A stretch of 64,000 bases of DNA from contig NC_079147.1 of the NCBI RefSeq assembly GCF_945859685.1, forward strand, positions 128,396,238-128,460,237, in the 5' to 3' direction. Position numbers and translations under genes: made by a program. This stretch comes from Eupeodes corollae. Taxonomy: Eukaryota > Arthropoda > Insecta > Diptera > Syrphidae. Positions 34,340 to 45,884 of this stretch are shown here, piece after piece (the stretch's first letter is position 1; the number at the start of each line of letters is the position of its first letter). The notes beneath the pieces were generated by a model. That model was given only the letters and a program-made list of their open reading frames with translations, did not search any database and had not been told where the DNA came from.

Positions 34340-35010
34340 AAGTCAATGTTTTAAAACTGAACCTCCTACCTAAACGAGGAGAGATAGACCCCCTTCCGTA
34401 GCAAAAAAATGCTTGCATTAAGCACTTTAACTAAAACCGTTATAATATCTTTGCGCCAAGGTTACCGTTCTTTCCCCCAATTATCTTTCGAAACAATAAT
34501 GCTAGCGCATTCAATCAAGTTTTGTATTATTTACTGTGACGTGTACCAAAGTAAATGAATGCATGAAAAAACACTTTTGACATCTGGTAAATCTGGGAAA
34601 ATCGAATCTTGGCAACAACTTTAAATATTGCTTTCAAGGTAATTTTATCTCGCATATACATATTATTGTTTTCAACGTTCTGTAAATTTTTCTAACTGTC
34701 AGTTTTTTGTATAAAAGTAGTAAATAAGTACCTACACAAAATTGGTATAAACTGATGTTTGATTCTAATATTTATAATGGTATACTCGTATATGGTAAAA
34801 ATTGTGTTTTGTCTTAAAATCTCGGTAACAAAAACAAATATCTAATTAAACATGTCTTATCATATGCAAAGTATTGTTAATTTTTAGTTAGTCTAAGAAA
34901 CAAATTTACTTCAAATTTTATATGTTGCTATTAATATTCTGCTTAACTTAAGAAAATTTGACTGATGGGCACGGATGGAAAGTTATCAGTGTAGTTCACA
35001 TCACAGGGCC
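34340..35010 (+). repeat. Diverged relative of the 10208-11600 and 3945-4035 repeats
   Basis: The left part (CCTACCTAAACGAGGAGAGA) matches 3945-4035. The middle (ACACTTTTGACATCTGGTAA, GTTTTCAACGTTCTGTAAA) matches the tandem units of 10208-11580. The right end (GGAAAGTTATCAGTGTAGTT) matches 11574-11593. This links the three sites into one dispersed family. Confidence 0.55.
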
Positions 35011-35890
35011 TTTTTACTTTTCCTTTTGGTATTACTTTTAATGTTATTGCTATTAGTATTTTTTTTAATGTTTCGTACAGTTTGAATTTTGAATTACTAG
35101 TACAATAATTTTTTGTACTATTGGTATTATTTTTATTTTTTATATTTATTATATATTTTGTATTAAAAGTATCATCTGTAGTTTTTATTGCAAGGGTCAC
35201 CTCCAGTTTGTAATACCAACACATAAAAGTAGATATATCTTTAGCATTGAAAAACAAATGGGACGAATCAGATTCTCTTGTACCTTTTCTCTTCGTAAGA
35301 GAATGTTCACATATGTATGTATCGTGTTTCTTTGATTTAAAAGAATTTAAAAACTAATAAGTTAAGAATTAAAAAAGAATAGCACTTACTTTAAAAATGC
35401 CAGCTACTCTAAGAGCAGTTTTTTTTTTGTTAAAAGCTTTTCTCATTTAATACTGCTTCATCGTTCAATTGTTCAAATTAAGTAACCAGATAACAAAAAA
35501 TACACTCCCGATCACAAAATGTTTTTATGTTTTGGTAATAGTAAACGAACTGTGTGTGTAAATATAATGTGTTGCTTTATAATTAACATAAATTGTCACA
35601 ATAACTTTAATAGTTTAATGAAAGATTTTGTATGCATGTATTATTGGCTGTAAGAACAACAACCAAAAATATTCTTTCGTTTTTAAAACAATCGATTTTT
35701 CCTTTCAAATTGAAATTTCGGTATAGATAAAATTCATACCAAACATTTTAAAGAGAGACGACACATAATTTATGTTTGCATTGCGCATGATTATAGTGGA
35801 ATGAAAGTCAATTATGTAAGTTAAATATTGGAGCCTTGTGTCTTCACGTTCCAAAAAATGTTAGATACTGCAAATATTTATGCGATCTTA
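35011..35890. other. Gene-free AT-rich stretch
   Basis: No coding region supported. The ORF at 34943-35257 reverse is low-complexity Asn/Lys/Thr and unlikely to be real. Confidence 0.35.
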
Positions 35891-36334
35891 AGTACTATTC
35901 ACATGAGCACGACCAACGACCAACGAATGAACGAATATTCGTCGATTTTGACGTTTCTTTCACATGAGATTTTTTAATTCGTCGCGAATGAAGCCACAGC
36001 CGAACACCATACACCACCGAAACCAAAACAAGAATGATTTTTTAGGTTAAGTACGCGCGATTATTTTATTCGTTGCGAGTGTGGATAATGTGGAACGCGA
36101 ATAAAGTTTGATAGTTCGTATCGACTATAATTTTTTTCGCGACGAATAAATTTGTTTTCTTAAATTTATTAATACATTATAATTTAATGTAAAAGTATGT
36201 ATCATAAATCAAATAGAAACTATATTGCTATCGTTTTGTTAAGAATTTGTGTGGAAATATGTCTTCAAAAGTATATAAACTCACATTTTGTAATTCATTC
36301 GTCGTTCGTTGGTCGCGCTCATGTGAATACTACT
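35891..36334. mobile_element. Tourist-like (Harbinger) MITE, 444 bp
   Basis: Terminal inverted repeats AGTACTATTCACATGAGC... / ...GCGCTCATGTGAATACTACT, extended by inverted CGACCAACGACCAACGAATG sequences. Flanked by TTA on both sides (35888-35890 and 36335-36337), the hallmark 3-bp duplication of PIF/Harbinger elements. Internally many ATTCGTCG copies in both orientations. No ORF. Confidence 0.85.
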
Positions 36335-37357
36335 TTACTTATTCAAAAATATAAGAATCTTCTTAAGAAATGTCGATTTGTGAAGAAAAGGATAAATATT
36401 TGTTAGATAAATTTTTTTTTTATAATTTAAAGCCAAAAAAATAAGTTTTGAATCAACGAATGTTGGATCATTAGCTCAAACTTATTTCATTATCTTGTTT
36501 TTTATTTTGCTTTTGATTACATTTTATTGGCGGATTGGTGAATTCTCGTGTTTCACAGCTCAAAGAAAACTGACGGACTCAGAATGCTAAAACTTGATCT
36601 CTTCGCTCAAATGGTATATTTTTTCGAATTGAGCATAGATACATGAACAAAATTAGTATTAAGATGAAATGTTTTTGGTTATACATACATATATTGAAGT
36701 TGTTAAGTTTTAGGAAAATTCTGGATATATATATACATATATCCATATTAAGAAAGTGGCAACTAAGAAACTAATCTTAAAACTAATAAAAAATAAGTTT
36801 TAAAACAAGAGCTACTCTTAAGTAGTGTATCCTTTAATGTGTGAACAATTTTTATGACGTGTAGTAGACATGCTGCGACAGTTTTTTAATCAAATTCCAA
36901 TTGTGAAAATCGGGTAAGAAAACATAGGTATGGTAGTGCTAGATTTGCCTAAAAAATACTACTTTTTGGTAATGTTACATTAAAGTGCAAACATTTTTAA
37001 GAAAAACTAAAGCGTCAATTTATTAGTAGACATGTTACGGCAATTATTTAAAAATTGCATGAAGATAATATCGTTAGATCACGATATTAATTTTGGTACA
37101 ATTGTTTAACATTTCCTTGAAAATAGTACGTTTTGGGTATTTTTACATATAGGAAATATCAACACGACAAAAAATGTTTCTCCCATCTATCTACGAAAAA
37201 TTTACCACAGTTTTTGAGGAGTGGTAGTTCTAACTTGACTTTTAAGTTAAGACTCTAGTAGTGTTGGTACGGAAGCCTGGCTAAAATAAGAACAAAATAT
37301 TTCATGAATAAAAGCAATTTCTGCTATTTCACCTGAAAACCTTTTGGACCCTTAATG
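36335..37357. other. Gene-free region with weak internal duplication
   Basis: No coding region recognised. A diverged pair of blocks (TGTAGTAGACATGCTGCGAC near 36859 and TTAGTAGACATGTTACGGC near 37023, each followed by an attempt at ...ACTTTTTGG/ACGTTTTGGG) suggests an old tandem repeat of about 165 bp. Confidence 0.4.
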
Positions 37358-37480
37358 AACATGACACGGAAAGATCTTGAAAATTTTTTTGACTCTAAAC
37401 AACAACACCTAGCTACCAAGTCAGATATAGAAGTAGTGCGAGCTGACATAATAGCATTAAAATCTGAAAATGACGTGCTA
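37358..37480 (+). pseudogene. LINE ORF1 N-terminal coiled-coil remnant
   Basis: Forward ORF MTRKDLENFFDSKQQHLATK followed by a short run ending SENDVL and a stop. The pattern (acidic/basic heptads with LATKSDIE...LKSEN) is typical of the start of coiled-coil LINE ORF1 proteins. About 40 codons survive. Confidence 0.5.
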
Positions 37481-37699
37481 TAAGAACATTGTCTAAGAGC
37501 ATGCGCGCAAATTTTGTAATTGGTGTGATAACCAACATATATACATGTACTATGTGTAGATATACGCAAAATTATGCCAAATTCAAACGTCTGGCAGATT
37601 TTTTTTTCAGTCAGGGGAAGGGGTGGGCGTTCAAAAATGGTAATTTTTCGAGTTTGGTGATATATATCCAATCCATTTAAATGATAACCACTTAAACAA

Positions 37700-37925
37700 T
37701 AGGGGATGGTGCCCTGATATCAAAAAAGTGTGTCCAAGACGTTTTTCTTTCAGCCTTCTCCTTGCCAGACGGACGCCAAAATGCGCGAAAATCAAATTTT
37801 TCATAACCACTTAAATTAATATATAATCAATAGTAGATAGTCCACTGATGTCAGAAAAGTGTGTCCAAGACGTTTTATTTTCGGCCTTCAAAATGCGCGA
37901 AAATCAACTTTTTGGATCGAAATGA
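37700..37925. repeat. Diverged tandem repeat, ~136-bp period
   Basis: GTGTGTCCAAGACGTTTT and AAAATGCGCGAAAATCAA each occur twice, at about 37728/37859 and 37780/37889, with CATAACCACTTAAA-type spacers. Non-coding. Confidence 0.65.
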
Positions 37926-38039
37926 TAACCACATGAATGATACATCAAAAAATCAGAAAAATTCTCCTGATTCTAAAAAATGTGACTTTAATGCGGAAAA
38001 CACAAAGCTACTTTCGTGTTAGCGTTGAGTGACGTCTAA

Positions 38040-38543
38040 GGCTATTACACGATGAATCTAGATGCATGCGACATCTTCGAATTCTTCTTTGTGATCCTAT
38101 CCTGTTTCTCAAGTGCTATTACACGTTGAAACTAGATTCATGAATCTATTTTGACAGTTCTCTTTAATTTTTATTTCGTCATCGACTTGTTTGTTTGTCT
38201 GTTTAATTTTTATTAATCGATAAAATTTTGTTATTCTTTAAAATCAATAAAAAACATATTGTTTTGTAAAATGTACAACAACAATTTTGCGTAGTCAAAA
38301 ACAAAGACATAGATTTCTACAAAATGAACTGTCCGTCGAAGTTTGCTTCTCGAACAACGAAGCCATATGAAAGAGAATAGCAAAAATACGAATAAGAGAA
38401 CAGAGAAATTGTCGCAAGGAAAATTTTACCCGTGCGACACAGGTCGATTTTCTTGCGTCTCATGTTCTCGAATTTTTTTTCTCTTTTGCACTTATGATGT
38501 TCGAAGTGTCGCATGCATCTAGATTCATCGTTTAATAGCAGAC
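38040..38543. mobile_element. MITE with CTATTA(C/A)ACGATGAATC ends
   Basis: About 500 bp with inverted ends GCTATTACACGATGAATCTA (38041) and TAGATTCATCGTTTAATAGC (38521-38540), sharing about 30 bp including GATGCATGCGACA. A second related copy of the end (GCTATTACACGTTGAAACTA) lies inside at about 38113. TAA occurs near both ends but not flush with them, so the duplication is uncertain. Non-coding. Confidence 0.6.
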
Positions 38544-39248
38544 TAACAAGCTATCACAAACCAGCATTGTGTTTCAACCTTTAAATTGATATACACAAAA
38601 CGGAACGTAACGTACGTAACGTGACAACAGAAGATGTGAAAAAGTTCAGATATTTTCAACTTTTGTTAACTTTTAAAGTTGTTGCGTGCGTTGTTTTAAA
38701 TTGTTTAGAATAAAACTGAAGTTGTGCCAAAAAAATAACAATATAGAATATAGAATAGACATGGAATTCATGCAGAACATGGCAAAAAAAAATCAAAACA
38801 CTACCCGGATCATACAAGATTCGTCTACATGCAACAATACTGGGTATTATATACGAGGAGCTGCTGAAATCCTTAAATAATGACATAAATTAATATTTTT
38901 ATGCTTATTAAATGCTATTATCTTTTTTACTAGAGACTGTGATTCTGATTCGTAAATTCATGTTCCTATAATTAAATAAATTAATTTAAAATTAATAATT
39001 TCTATTTTTGTTTTAATCATTGAGAAAGGTTAAACGGACAAAAGGAAAATAGAGAAGGAAATTAAAGTTTTTGCCACTAAGGGAACTATTTTAGCAAACT
39101 TTATATTCATATCTCGAGATATTAATAATATTAAAGAATATCTTTGTATGTATTATGTTTTTTATTTTTTATTTAGTAGGTACCCACACATAGTTTGTTT
39201 TGGACTTGAATTATACATTTTATTGTTTATTATGTAGTTGCTTTGTAA
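38544..39248. other. Gene-free stretch
   Basis: A forward ORF at 38764-38880 (from MEFMQNMAKK to AAEILK) is open but matches nothing I recognise. The rest is AT-rich. Confidence 0.3.
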
Positions 39249-39830
39249 TCATATTTGGTTAGAAAATAAATAGTCTTTTATCTTGTCTCTCATAAGAAAG
39301 GCAGGCTGAGACGAGTTATTGCAGACCACAGACCTAGATGTTGAAAGTAGTGTAATTTCACTCCACCAAAGACCTTTTATAATTTCGTCGTTCTTATCGT
39401 AACGATCGAGAAATTCGGGAGAGTAGTAAGCCTTGTCGTTTAACTTAACAAAGTTATGTAACACAACTGTGGCCTTTACTATTTTATCAGCATTGTCTGG
39501 CAACATATTAAGTGTTGTCGTTAATATATGCCATTTGGCCACTAAAATGCCGAAAGCATTTTCAATGACTAGGCGAGCACGAGAAAGTCTATTATTGAAA
39601 TTGAGTTTATCTGGAGTTAATACCTTTCCTGCGTAAAAATAAAGTAATGACAGAGGAAGTCAGAGTTCGGGAGTAGTTTAGGTGGAGGAAAATTGAAATC
39701 ACCCACTAAAATCTTCCTCCCAAATGATGACTCTTTAAAAATCCCACCGTAGCTCTGACTGCCGTATGCTCCAATATCCACCAATAAACGCAAGAACTGG
39801 ACACCTGGAAGCAGAAAATACATTTGGATG
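39249..39830 (-). pseudogene. Harbinger nuclease, C-terminal part
   Basis: Reverse strand: about 39823-39617 with LLVDIGAYGSQSYGG and KILVGDFNFPPPKLL, then after a frameshift NFNNRLSRARLVIENAFGIL and, in 39542-39249, AKWHILTTTLNMLPDNAD, VKATVVLHNFVKLND. This is the second half of HARBI1-like transposases: the GAYGSQSDGG box (second catalytic Asp region; here Asp is Tyr) and the SRARLVIENAFGIL...RW region bearing the third acidic residue. The N-terminal half is absent. It differs from the Harbinger at 42160. Confidence 0.8.
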
Positions 39831-39959
39831 TCAAAATCGAAAAACCAAAAATGTTAAAATAAATAATTAAGGAAAACAAGAAGGAAAAAGGTGAACTCAC
39901 GTTTGTTACAAGGATTGGAAGCTGGGTAGTTGATTATGGTCTGATTGGAGGAGAGTGGT

Positions 39960-41830
39960 GCTCTTTTTTGAAAGATTTTCCTGTCGGTGATATAACATAT
40001 ATCAATTTTCAATATTCCAGAATATTGAAAATAATTATAAAACTTCCCAGCTCGAAGGTGCTACTCATAATCTGGCGGATGATTTAATGCTTAGATGGAA
40101 AACATCGGCAACTTTCAACTAATATAATGCTATGGAAAACATGCTTACTCAATGTGAAACCAGGAGTTCTTTTAAGTTTGTTCCAATCTGTAAGCTTGAA
40201 CGAATTACTAGGGAAACAGAGAGGTTTATGAAAAATACGAACAAGTTAACTAAAAAATCATGTGATTTAGGAAAAGATCATTAGCTATTCTTAATCTTCT
40301 GAGAAGACATGAAATTCCAAGTTTATGGTTAGATTACTTGGAGATTAACAAACTTTACAAAGATACATGTAAGGAAAAAAGAAAGAAGATGAAGAAAATT
40401 TAGCGGTATTCTTAAATTGAAGTAAAGATTCAGCCGAGTTTGGGGCTATAACGAGGAAACTTAATGGAAATTCTAAAGTAAAAGTTTCAGCAGCAGTGTC
40501 ATTGCAAGCCTTAAGTTATCATTCTGCTTCACTTTTAAATTCTTCAACACAAATCTTGGAGTTATGCTCCACCATTAACTTGGATTGAGAAACTAGATAA
40601 GAATATAACTGAAAATGAAGTGAGTTGTGTTCTTCAAAGTCTTAAAGATGGCAAGGAAGCTGTATCAAATGGTATACCAGGTGATACAAAAATAACACAA
40701 ATTCGCTTAAGACCAAATTAACAGATGCCCTTAATATTATGCTCAAATTTGGAACGTTCCCCGATCACTTCTTTGAAGCCTTAATAATGCCAAACCACAA
40801 GAAGGGTGATGTTAAAGACCCTACAAATTATAGAGGAATATCGTTTCTGAATGCAGCCTTAAAAATATTCACAGTCGTTCCTCACGAAAGATTGAACAGT
40901 TGGGTGTAAGATAAAAACAAGCTAAGCGATAAAACTTTGTGCTTCGTTCACTTGCGCAGTATAAAAAAAAACTGTACGCCTTTTTTGTCGCTTTCAGAGC
41001 AGCTTTTGATTCTATCAATAGAAACGCTTTACTATACAAGCTATTTAACCTGGGAGTGTCAACTAATTTTTGTCAACATTATTGAAAAACATACATTTAT
41101 AATGGAAAACAAAAAATCAGAGAGGATTTAAGTGAAGCAAGGAGTGAGACAAAGCTGTACTTTTTCTAGATGATTTGGCTGAGTATCTCAATTGTGGAGT
41201 GGAGTTTGCTAACAAACGGATCAAAGTGATCATGTATGCAGATGACATTGTCATTCATCCGGCGTCACCGACTGCTCTACAGTTGATGATAAATAAACTG
41301 GAAGAATGTTGCCAAATGTGGAATCTTGAATCTTTTATTCGGCAAAATGAAAAGTCCTGGTTTTTAAGAATGGAACAACGGGCAGAGACGAGCAATGGAA
41401 ATATGGCGAAAAAACTTTAGACGTAGATAAGTCTTATTTTTATTTAGGAACGGAGTTTACTTTCAATTTAAAATTAGAAAAACATCTCAAAAGCAAACTA
41501 AATAAGGCTTAATCGGCAATATGTTTAAATTGGAAAAAATTTATAATAAGAAGCTAATAGCAACAGAGTTAAAATATAGAATGTTTAATGCTACTGCCCA
41601 AGCTACCCTCTTTTATGGATGGGGAGTATAGAAGTATAAACTAGTTGAAAACCTATTACGATTTTTCTTAAGGAAAATATTTTTTCTGCCGATAAATACC
41701 CCAAAATATATGTATTATTTGGAAACTGGTCTTCCGTCAGTGTTTATTTCAACACTTAAACTAAATGTTGACTACATTGTGAGAGTATTAAATAAGGACG
41801 AGAAAGATAATGGAGTATGCGATTCAAACA
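39960..41830 (+). pseudogene. LINE-B-like ORF2 fragment
   Basis: Forward remnants in order: LEINKLYKDTCKEKR; ENEVSCVLQSLKDGKEA; IMPNHKKGDVKDPTNYRGIS (RT); FRAAFDSINRNALLYKL (motif A); VIMYADDIVI followed by ALQLMINKLEECC (motif C, intact YADD); SYFYLGTEFTF; and FLPINTPKYMYYLETGLPS, paralleling FNLPQNTPIYAMYLETGIP of LINE-B. Motif B is mostly lost and there are numerous stops. It is an older relative of LINE-B. Confidence 0.7.
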
Positions 41831-42159
41831 AAAAAGCTGGTTGTAAAAGATTGGAACTTGTTAGCTGCAGCAACTATGTTCTGTAACTAAGACAATAACT
41901 TTTCGCATCGTTAAAAAATGAAACAACTCATTCCTTAGTTATCACCTCTGGAAAAAATCGGGTTTCTGTAATTGAACGCGATAAGTTCAATTTTCAAACT
42001 ATTCTGACTGGAATATCCATTGGAAGGCGATAAGTTGAACTGTCAATCTTCTGTCAAATAAAAAAAAGAAAGTTCTAAAATAATTGATATTGAGTTAAAG
42101 TGAAGAAATATTAATATATAAAATATATCTACTATTTTTGCAATAATTTTATTGTCGGA

Positions 42160-43124
42160 AATGGACCAACGACGCAACAAAAAGCGAATACACCGGCGAA
42201 GACTTCGGGATAATACTAACCCATTTGAAATGCCAGAAGAGCGATTTCGGGAGTTGTACCGACTTAGTCGGGATGCAGCGCGCATTCTCGTTGAAAAAAT
42301 GCGTCCACATATGAGGCAGGGACAGAGGACAACCTTTATCCCCATCCCTGTTCGTATCTGTGCGGCACTGCATTTTTTTGCGTCTGGGTCCTACCAAAGG
42401 GACGTTGGGCACGACTTTGCAGCAGCACGAACTGCATTTTTTTGCGTCTGGGTCCTACCAAAGGGACGTTGGGCACGACTTTGCAGCAGCACGAACTAAG
42501 GTGTAGCCGAAGTATCCAAAATACTTCAGGACAAGCTAGCGGACAAGTGGATAATTCCCCAGAGAAGAGGAATACGATTCAATAAAGCAAATGTAAATTT
42601 GAAAAATATTTTTGAACTTATTATTATTATACATATGTAAATTATTATTAGATTTTTCAATGAGAACGGATTTCCCGGAGTTATTGGGGCTGTTGACTGC
42701 ACCCATGTGAGGATCCAAAAACCAAATATTGAAATCGAAGCATGCTACCTCAACAGAAAAGGATACCACTCGAAAAATGTCCAGTTGGTAAATATATTCT
42801 TAAGAACTTAAAATCTTAGTTTTAATGAAAATTGCTTTTAGGTTTGTGACTTCAACCTGAAAATTCTTAGTGTGATAGCAAAGTTTGGAGGATCCTCACA
42901 TGATTCCTATATATGGGATGGATCTCAAGTGAAATCTTTGCTTGAACGACGCTATGTAGCTTGTGATTCGGGGGAACACAGCTCTTGGCTGTTCCGGTGC
43001 CTTAAATTGGGATTATGCTATTCTCCGCCAGCAGCAGGAAGAATAATTAATGCATGCTGTATGCTGCATAACTTCCGATTAAAGCACGAAATGCTTCCAC
43101 CCATCTACGAGCAGCCACGGTGAT
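42160..43124 (+). pseudogene. Harbinger nuclease (HARBI1-like), broken
   Basis: Forward: MDQRRNKKRIHRRRLRDNTN start at 42161; FRELYRLSRDAARILVEKM (N-terminal helical domain); PVRICAALHFFASGSYQRDV; then, after a frameshift, VAEVSKILQDKL; FFNENGFPGVIGAVDCTHV (first catalytic Asp); a 54-nt GT-AG intron at 42788-42841; VIAKFGGSSHDSYIWDGS (second Asp); then a deletion joins SSWLF to RCLKLG, removing the third acidic residue; finally ACCMLHNFRL. A perfect 64-bp tandem duplication (42368-42495) breaks the frame. A probable further intron lies near 42590-42650. Confidence 0.85.
42368..42495. repeat. Perfect 64-bp tandem duplication in Harbinger
   Basis: Two identical 64-bp copies beginning CTGCATTTTTTTGCGTCTGG (42368 and 42432). 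As 64 is not a multiple of three, the second copy shifts the transposase frame. The identity indicates a recent event. Confidence 0.95.
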
Positions 43125-43327
43125 TCTAGACCGCATCAAGAGAAATTTTAATTAATATGTCTCAAAATATTCCTAAGGAAACACTATACACTACCCTATT
43201 TTAAAAATTACTAAATAAAAAAAAAAAAGAAAAATTATAGAAAATCATCCTTGATTTCGTATTATTTTCTCTTCAAGTTCTTGTAAGTTTTTGATATGTA
43301 AATGTCATTTTAAAACCAATCGCTTCT

Positions 43328-43583
43328 TTTGGATAATTCAAACGCTTCTGAGTCTTAATTTAGATCCTATACATGGTACTAAAATCCATTTTCGATTCAA
43401 GCTGATATTACAAAAAAAATTCCATATAGGAATAGTTTCGTCATTTCGTATACAATCCTTGAGCATTAGGAAACTATTTTCATATGGTGTTTTTTTGAAA
43501 TATTTGTTGGAATTAAAAAAAATTGTTTTTGAAATGCAGCATAACACTTAATTTGTGACTCAGAAGCGTTTGAATTATCCAAA
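43328..43583. repeat. Inverted-repeat element between the Harbinger genes
   Basis: Perfect inverted repeats TTTGGATAATTCAAACGCTT... (27 bp) at 43328-43354 and 43557-43583 enclose 256 bp. Immediately beside it a second short hairpin uses CGAGTGACATTG (43599) and CAATGTCACTCG (43661). Non-coding; may be MITEs inside the Harbinger element or its own folded 3' regions. Confidence 0.6.
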
Positions 43584-43919
43584 TCGAGCAAATATTTTTC
43601 GAGTGACATTGAAATTTCACTGAAATTCTGATAAGTGTTAGTTGGAAAACAATGTCACTCGAAAAGTACCAATGTTTTCTTAAGGAATGAAAAACGAAGT
43701 GCAAGTCTTTATAAATATATCCTATAGGCTTATTTTTATTTTAACAAAATAATAAAAAAAAACATCCTTAAAAAAAATAAAAATAGTGAATCCAATAAAA
43801 TAAATAAACTTCATAAAACATACAAACAGTAAAATAAATATATATACTTAAAAAAAAAACAAACAAATCACATGGAGAGAGTTAGTTACATATAAAGAGC
43901 TTACATTCCCTTTTTTTTT

Positions 43920-44258
43920 TTAAAAAAAATCCAGAATTTCCTTGATTATTTTTAAAATTTCGTCGAGCTTTTTTTCGACGGAGCTTTGCATGGCCCTTGC
44001 TTCCTCCAAAGCATTTGCATACCCAATATTTTGGGTCTTCTTAACTTTTAGAGGTTTAGGGGCCTCGTCTTCATCTAGTTCAATTTCTAGATTCTATACA
44101 TAAAAAAATAGATTAGAATTCAATTTAATAAAGAATGATTTGTAGGTATCGTATTCATTGAGTGCTACTTCTATTCCCAATTCAGGGGTTGAACCATCCC
44201 CATCAACGGCATCAATTGTTATGATCGACAAAACTTTTTCATCCATATCACTGAGTGG
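43920..44258 (-). pseudogene. Harbinger accessory (Myb-like) protein, C-terminal region
   Basis: Reverse strand from ATG 44258: MDEKVLSIITIDAVDGDG, STPELGIE, then a probable intron (GTAGCA...TATGTATAG, about 85 nt), then NLEIELDEDEAPKPLKVKK, NALEEARAMQSSVEKKLDEI and a stop. Harbinger elements commonly encode a second SANT/Myb-like protein besides the nuclease; an acidic linker and a C-terminal coiled coil are usual in such proteins. It converges on the nuclease gene from the other side. The N-terminal Myb domain is not visible, so the assignment rests on position and composition. Confidence 0.45.
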
Positions 44259-45150
44259 TCGAGGTCACCACCAGTTTTATTCATAAACACCCTTTGCTCG
44301 CTGGCTTGTACCGATTCTCACCGTTTCTCGAAGAATTTTATCGATGCGATAGTTACAGAACATGGGTCCTGGACTCTAAATTGGAGTATGAAGCGGTTCA
44401 ATTAAAGAAGATGCTTTATTAAGTAATATCCGTCACTGATGAGAATAAAGGGTATGCGCACATTGAAAAAGCTCGTTCATCAACGGGAAGGCAATATTAT
44501 TTAAAGTGCGTATTTATTCGTAGGCGCTTGTCCAATGCTGACGGAGATAGGACATGTTCACTTTGAAAAAAAACTTTCTGTAAGTTTAAGAGGTTATGAA
44601 CTATCTGAATGGTGCGAACTGGATGCACCTTTACGAATTCTACAAAGAAGAGATAAAATACAATGCCCGAATCATTGATGAATATTTTTGATTCAGATCA
44701 ATAACAGGCATAGGAATCCATTTATCGAATTAATTTTTGTTTTGATTCTACTAATCTAAAAGTGCTAAATGTTTTTGACTATATTGAAAACCATCTCAAA
44801 TTGTGTTTTAATTTCGATTAAATTCATTGGAATTCAATTAAATTATGTAAAATATTTTGATTTAACTAATCTAAAAGTCCTAAAAATTTGTTTTCACTAA
44901 ACTAAAAAAAATTAAATAAAATGTGTATTTTGATTTAACTAGTTTAAAAGTCCTTATTCCATTACAATTTGGTTCTTATAATCTATTGAATTGAAAATAA
45001 TAATAACAATAATTATGTTTTAATTTTTTAAATTACTTTATAACAAAATGTGAATAATAATGCCCTTCAGACAGACGGCAGTCCATGTCATGTATTAAAC
45101 AATAATTGAGAAGTAATAGCTATATAAATATTAAAATTGTAAACACAGAA
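44259..45150. other. Gene-free stretch
   Basis: No coding region recognised. 44770-44970 has three imperfect copies of a TGATTTAACTAATCTAAAAGTCCT motif, a decayed tandem repeat. Confidence 0.35.
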
Positions 45151-45173
45151 TAAAGAATATCTATCTATCTATC
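45140..45173 (+). terminator. Retrotransposon 3' end: AATAAA and (ATCT)n tail
   Basis: AATAAAG is followed by ATCTATCTATCTATC. A polyadenylation signal directly before a tetranucleotide run is what the 3' end of a LINE or SINE looks like. Its coding part is not recognisable upstream. Confidence 0.4.
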
Positions 45174-45334
45174 AGTTACAGACAAAGTGGTTATCACACT
45201 CAAAACTGCTGTAATGCAATTTCCGATCGAAAGCGTGGAGTTGAAGAAATACCATGATGATGATGGTTAATGACATTATCGCCGAGCAAACGGGCCCAAG
45301 TCACTTGTCAGTGACGAAGGTTGAGCTTCACCTC

Positions 45335-45880
45335 ATCTTCAATTGAATACAAATCAAAAAGTCAGCAGGTTTGTATTGTATATCCAACGTTGTACTAAGA
45401 CATTTACAGATGTAGGCAATTGACATTTACACCACACTCTTCAATAATGCACTGAATACAATATTAGAATACCCCTGTGGTTCATTCTCTCCCGAAAAAG
45501 AGAAAAAAAACTTCAACCCGTCAAATCTTCGGTTGCAAAGATCATCAATACGGCTCTGACTAAGTGGGCTGCGGACAACAAAATAATTACGGATACACAG
45601 TTCGGGCTCAAGGCGGGTAATGACACAATTCATGCTGCGTCTAAATTTTAGTTTCTGATATCAAATGGAATTAACTAAAACAACAATGCACAGGTGCTAT
45701 TCTGGTTGATTTGGACAAGGCCTTTGACACCGTATGGTCAAAGGGTCTTTACCTAAAACTGAGCAGAACTGGCATGAGCAAACCGTTGTTGTATATACTT
45801 TATGATATTCTTAACGGTAAAAAGTTTGTTGAAAAAAGTGGCAATGTAACTTCTACTGTTGTTCAAATGGTAGACATGTG
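45335..45880 (+). pseudogene. Jockey-like LINE RT fragment
   Basis: Forward frames: SAGLYCISNVVLRHL, YTTLFNNALN, then TKWAADNKIITDTQFGLKAG (RT region before motif A), and GAILVDLDKAFDTVWSKGLY (motif A with Asp) through YDILNGKKFV. It stops where the LINE-E 5' region begins. Motif C is absent. Of three frames used, none is long, so it is dead. Style fits the Jockey group but differs from LINE-C. Confidence 0.65.
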
Positions 45881-45884
45881 CATT

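Noticed and set aside
42043..42412. Reverse-strand ORFs of 87-100 codons
   Set aside because: Shadows antisense to the Harbinger nuclease, whose forward motifs are unmistakable.
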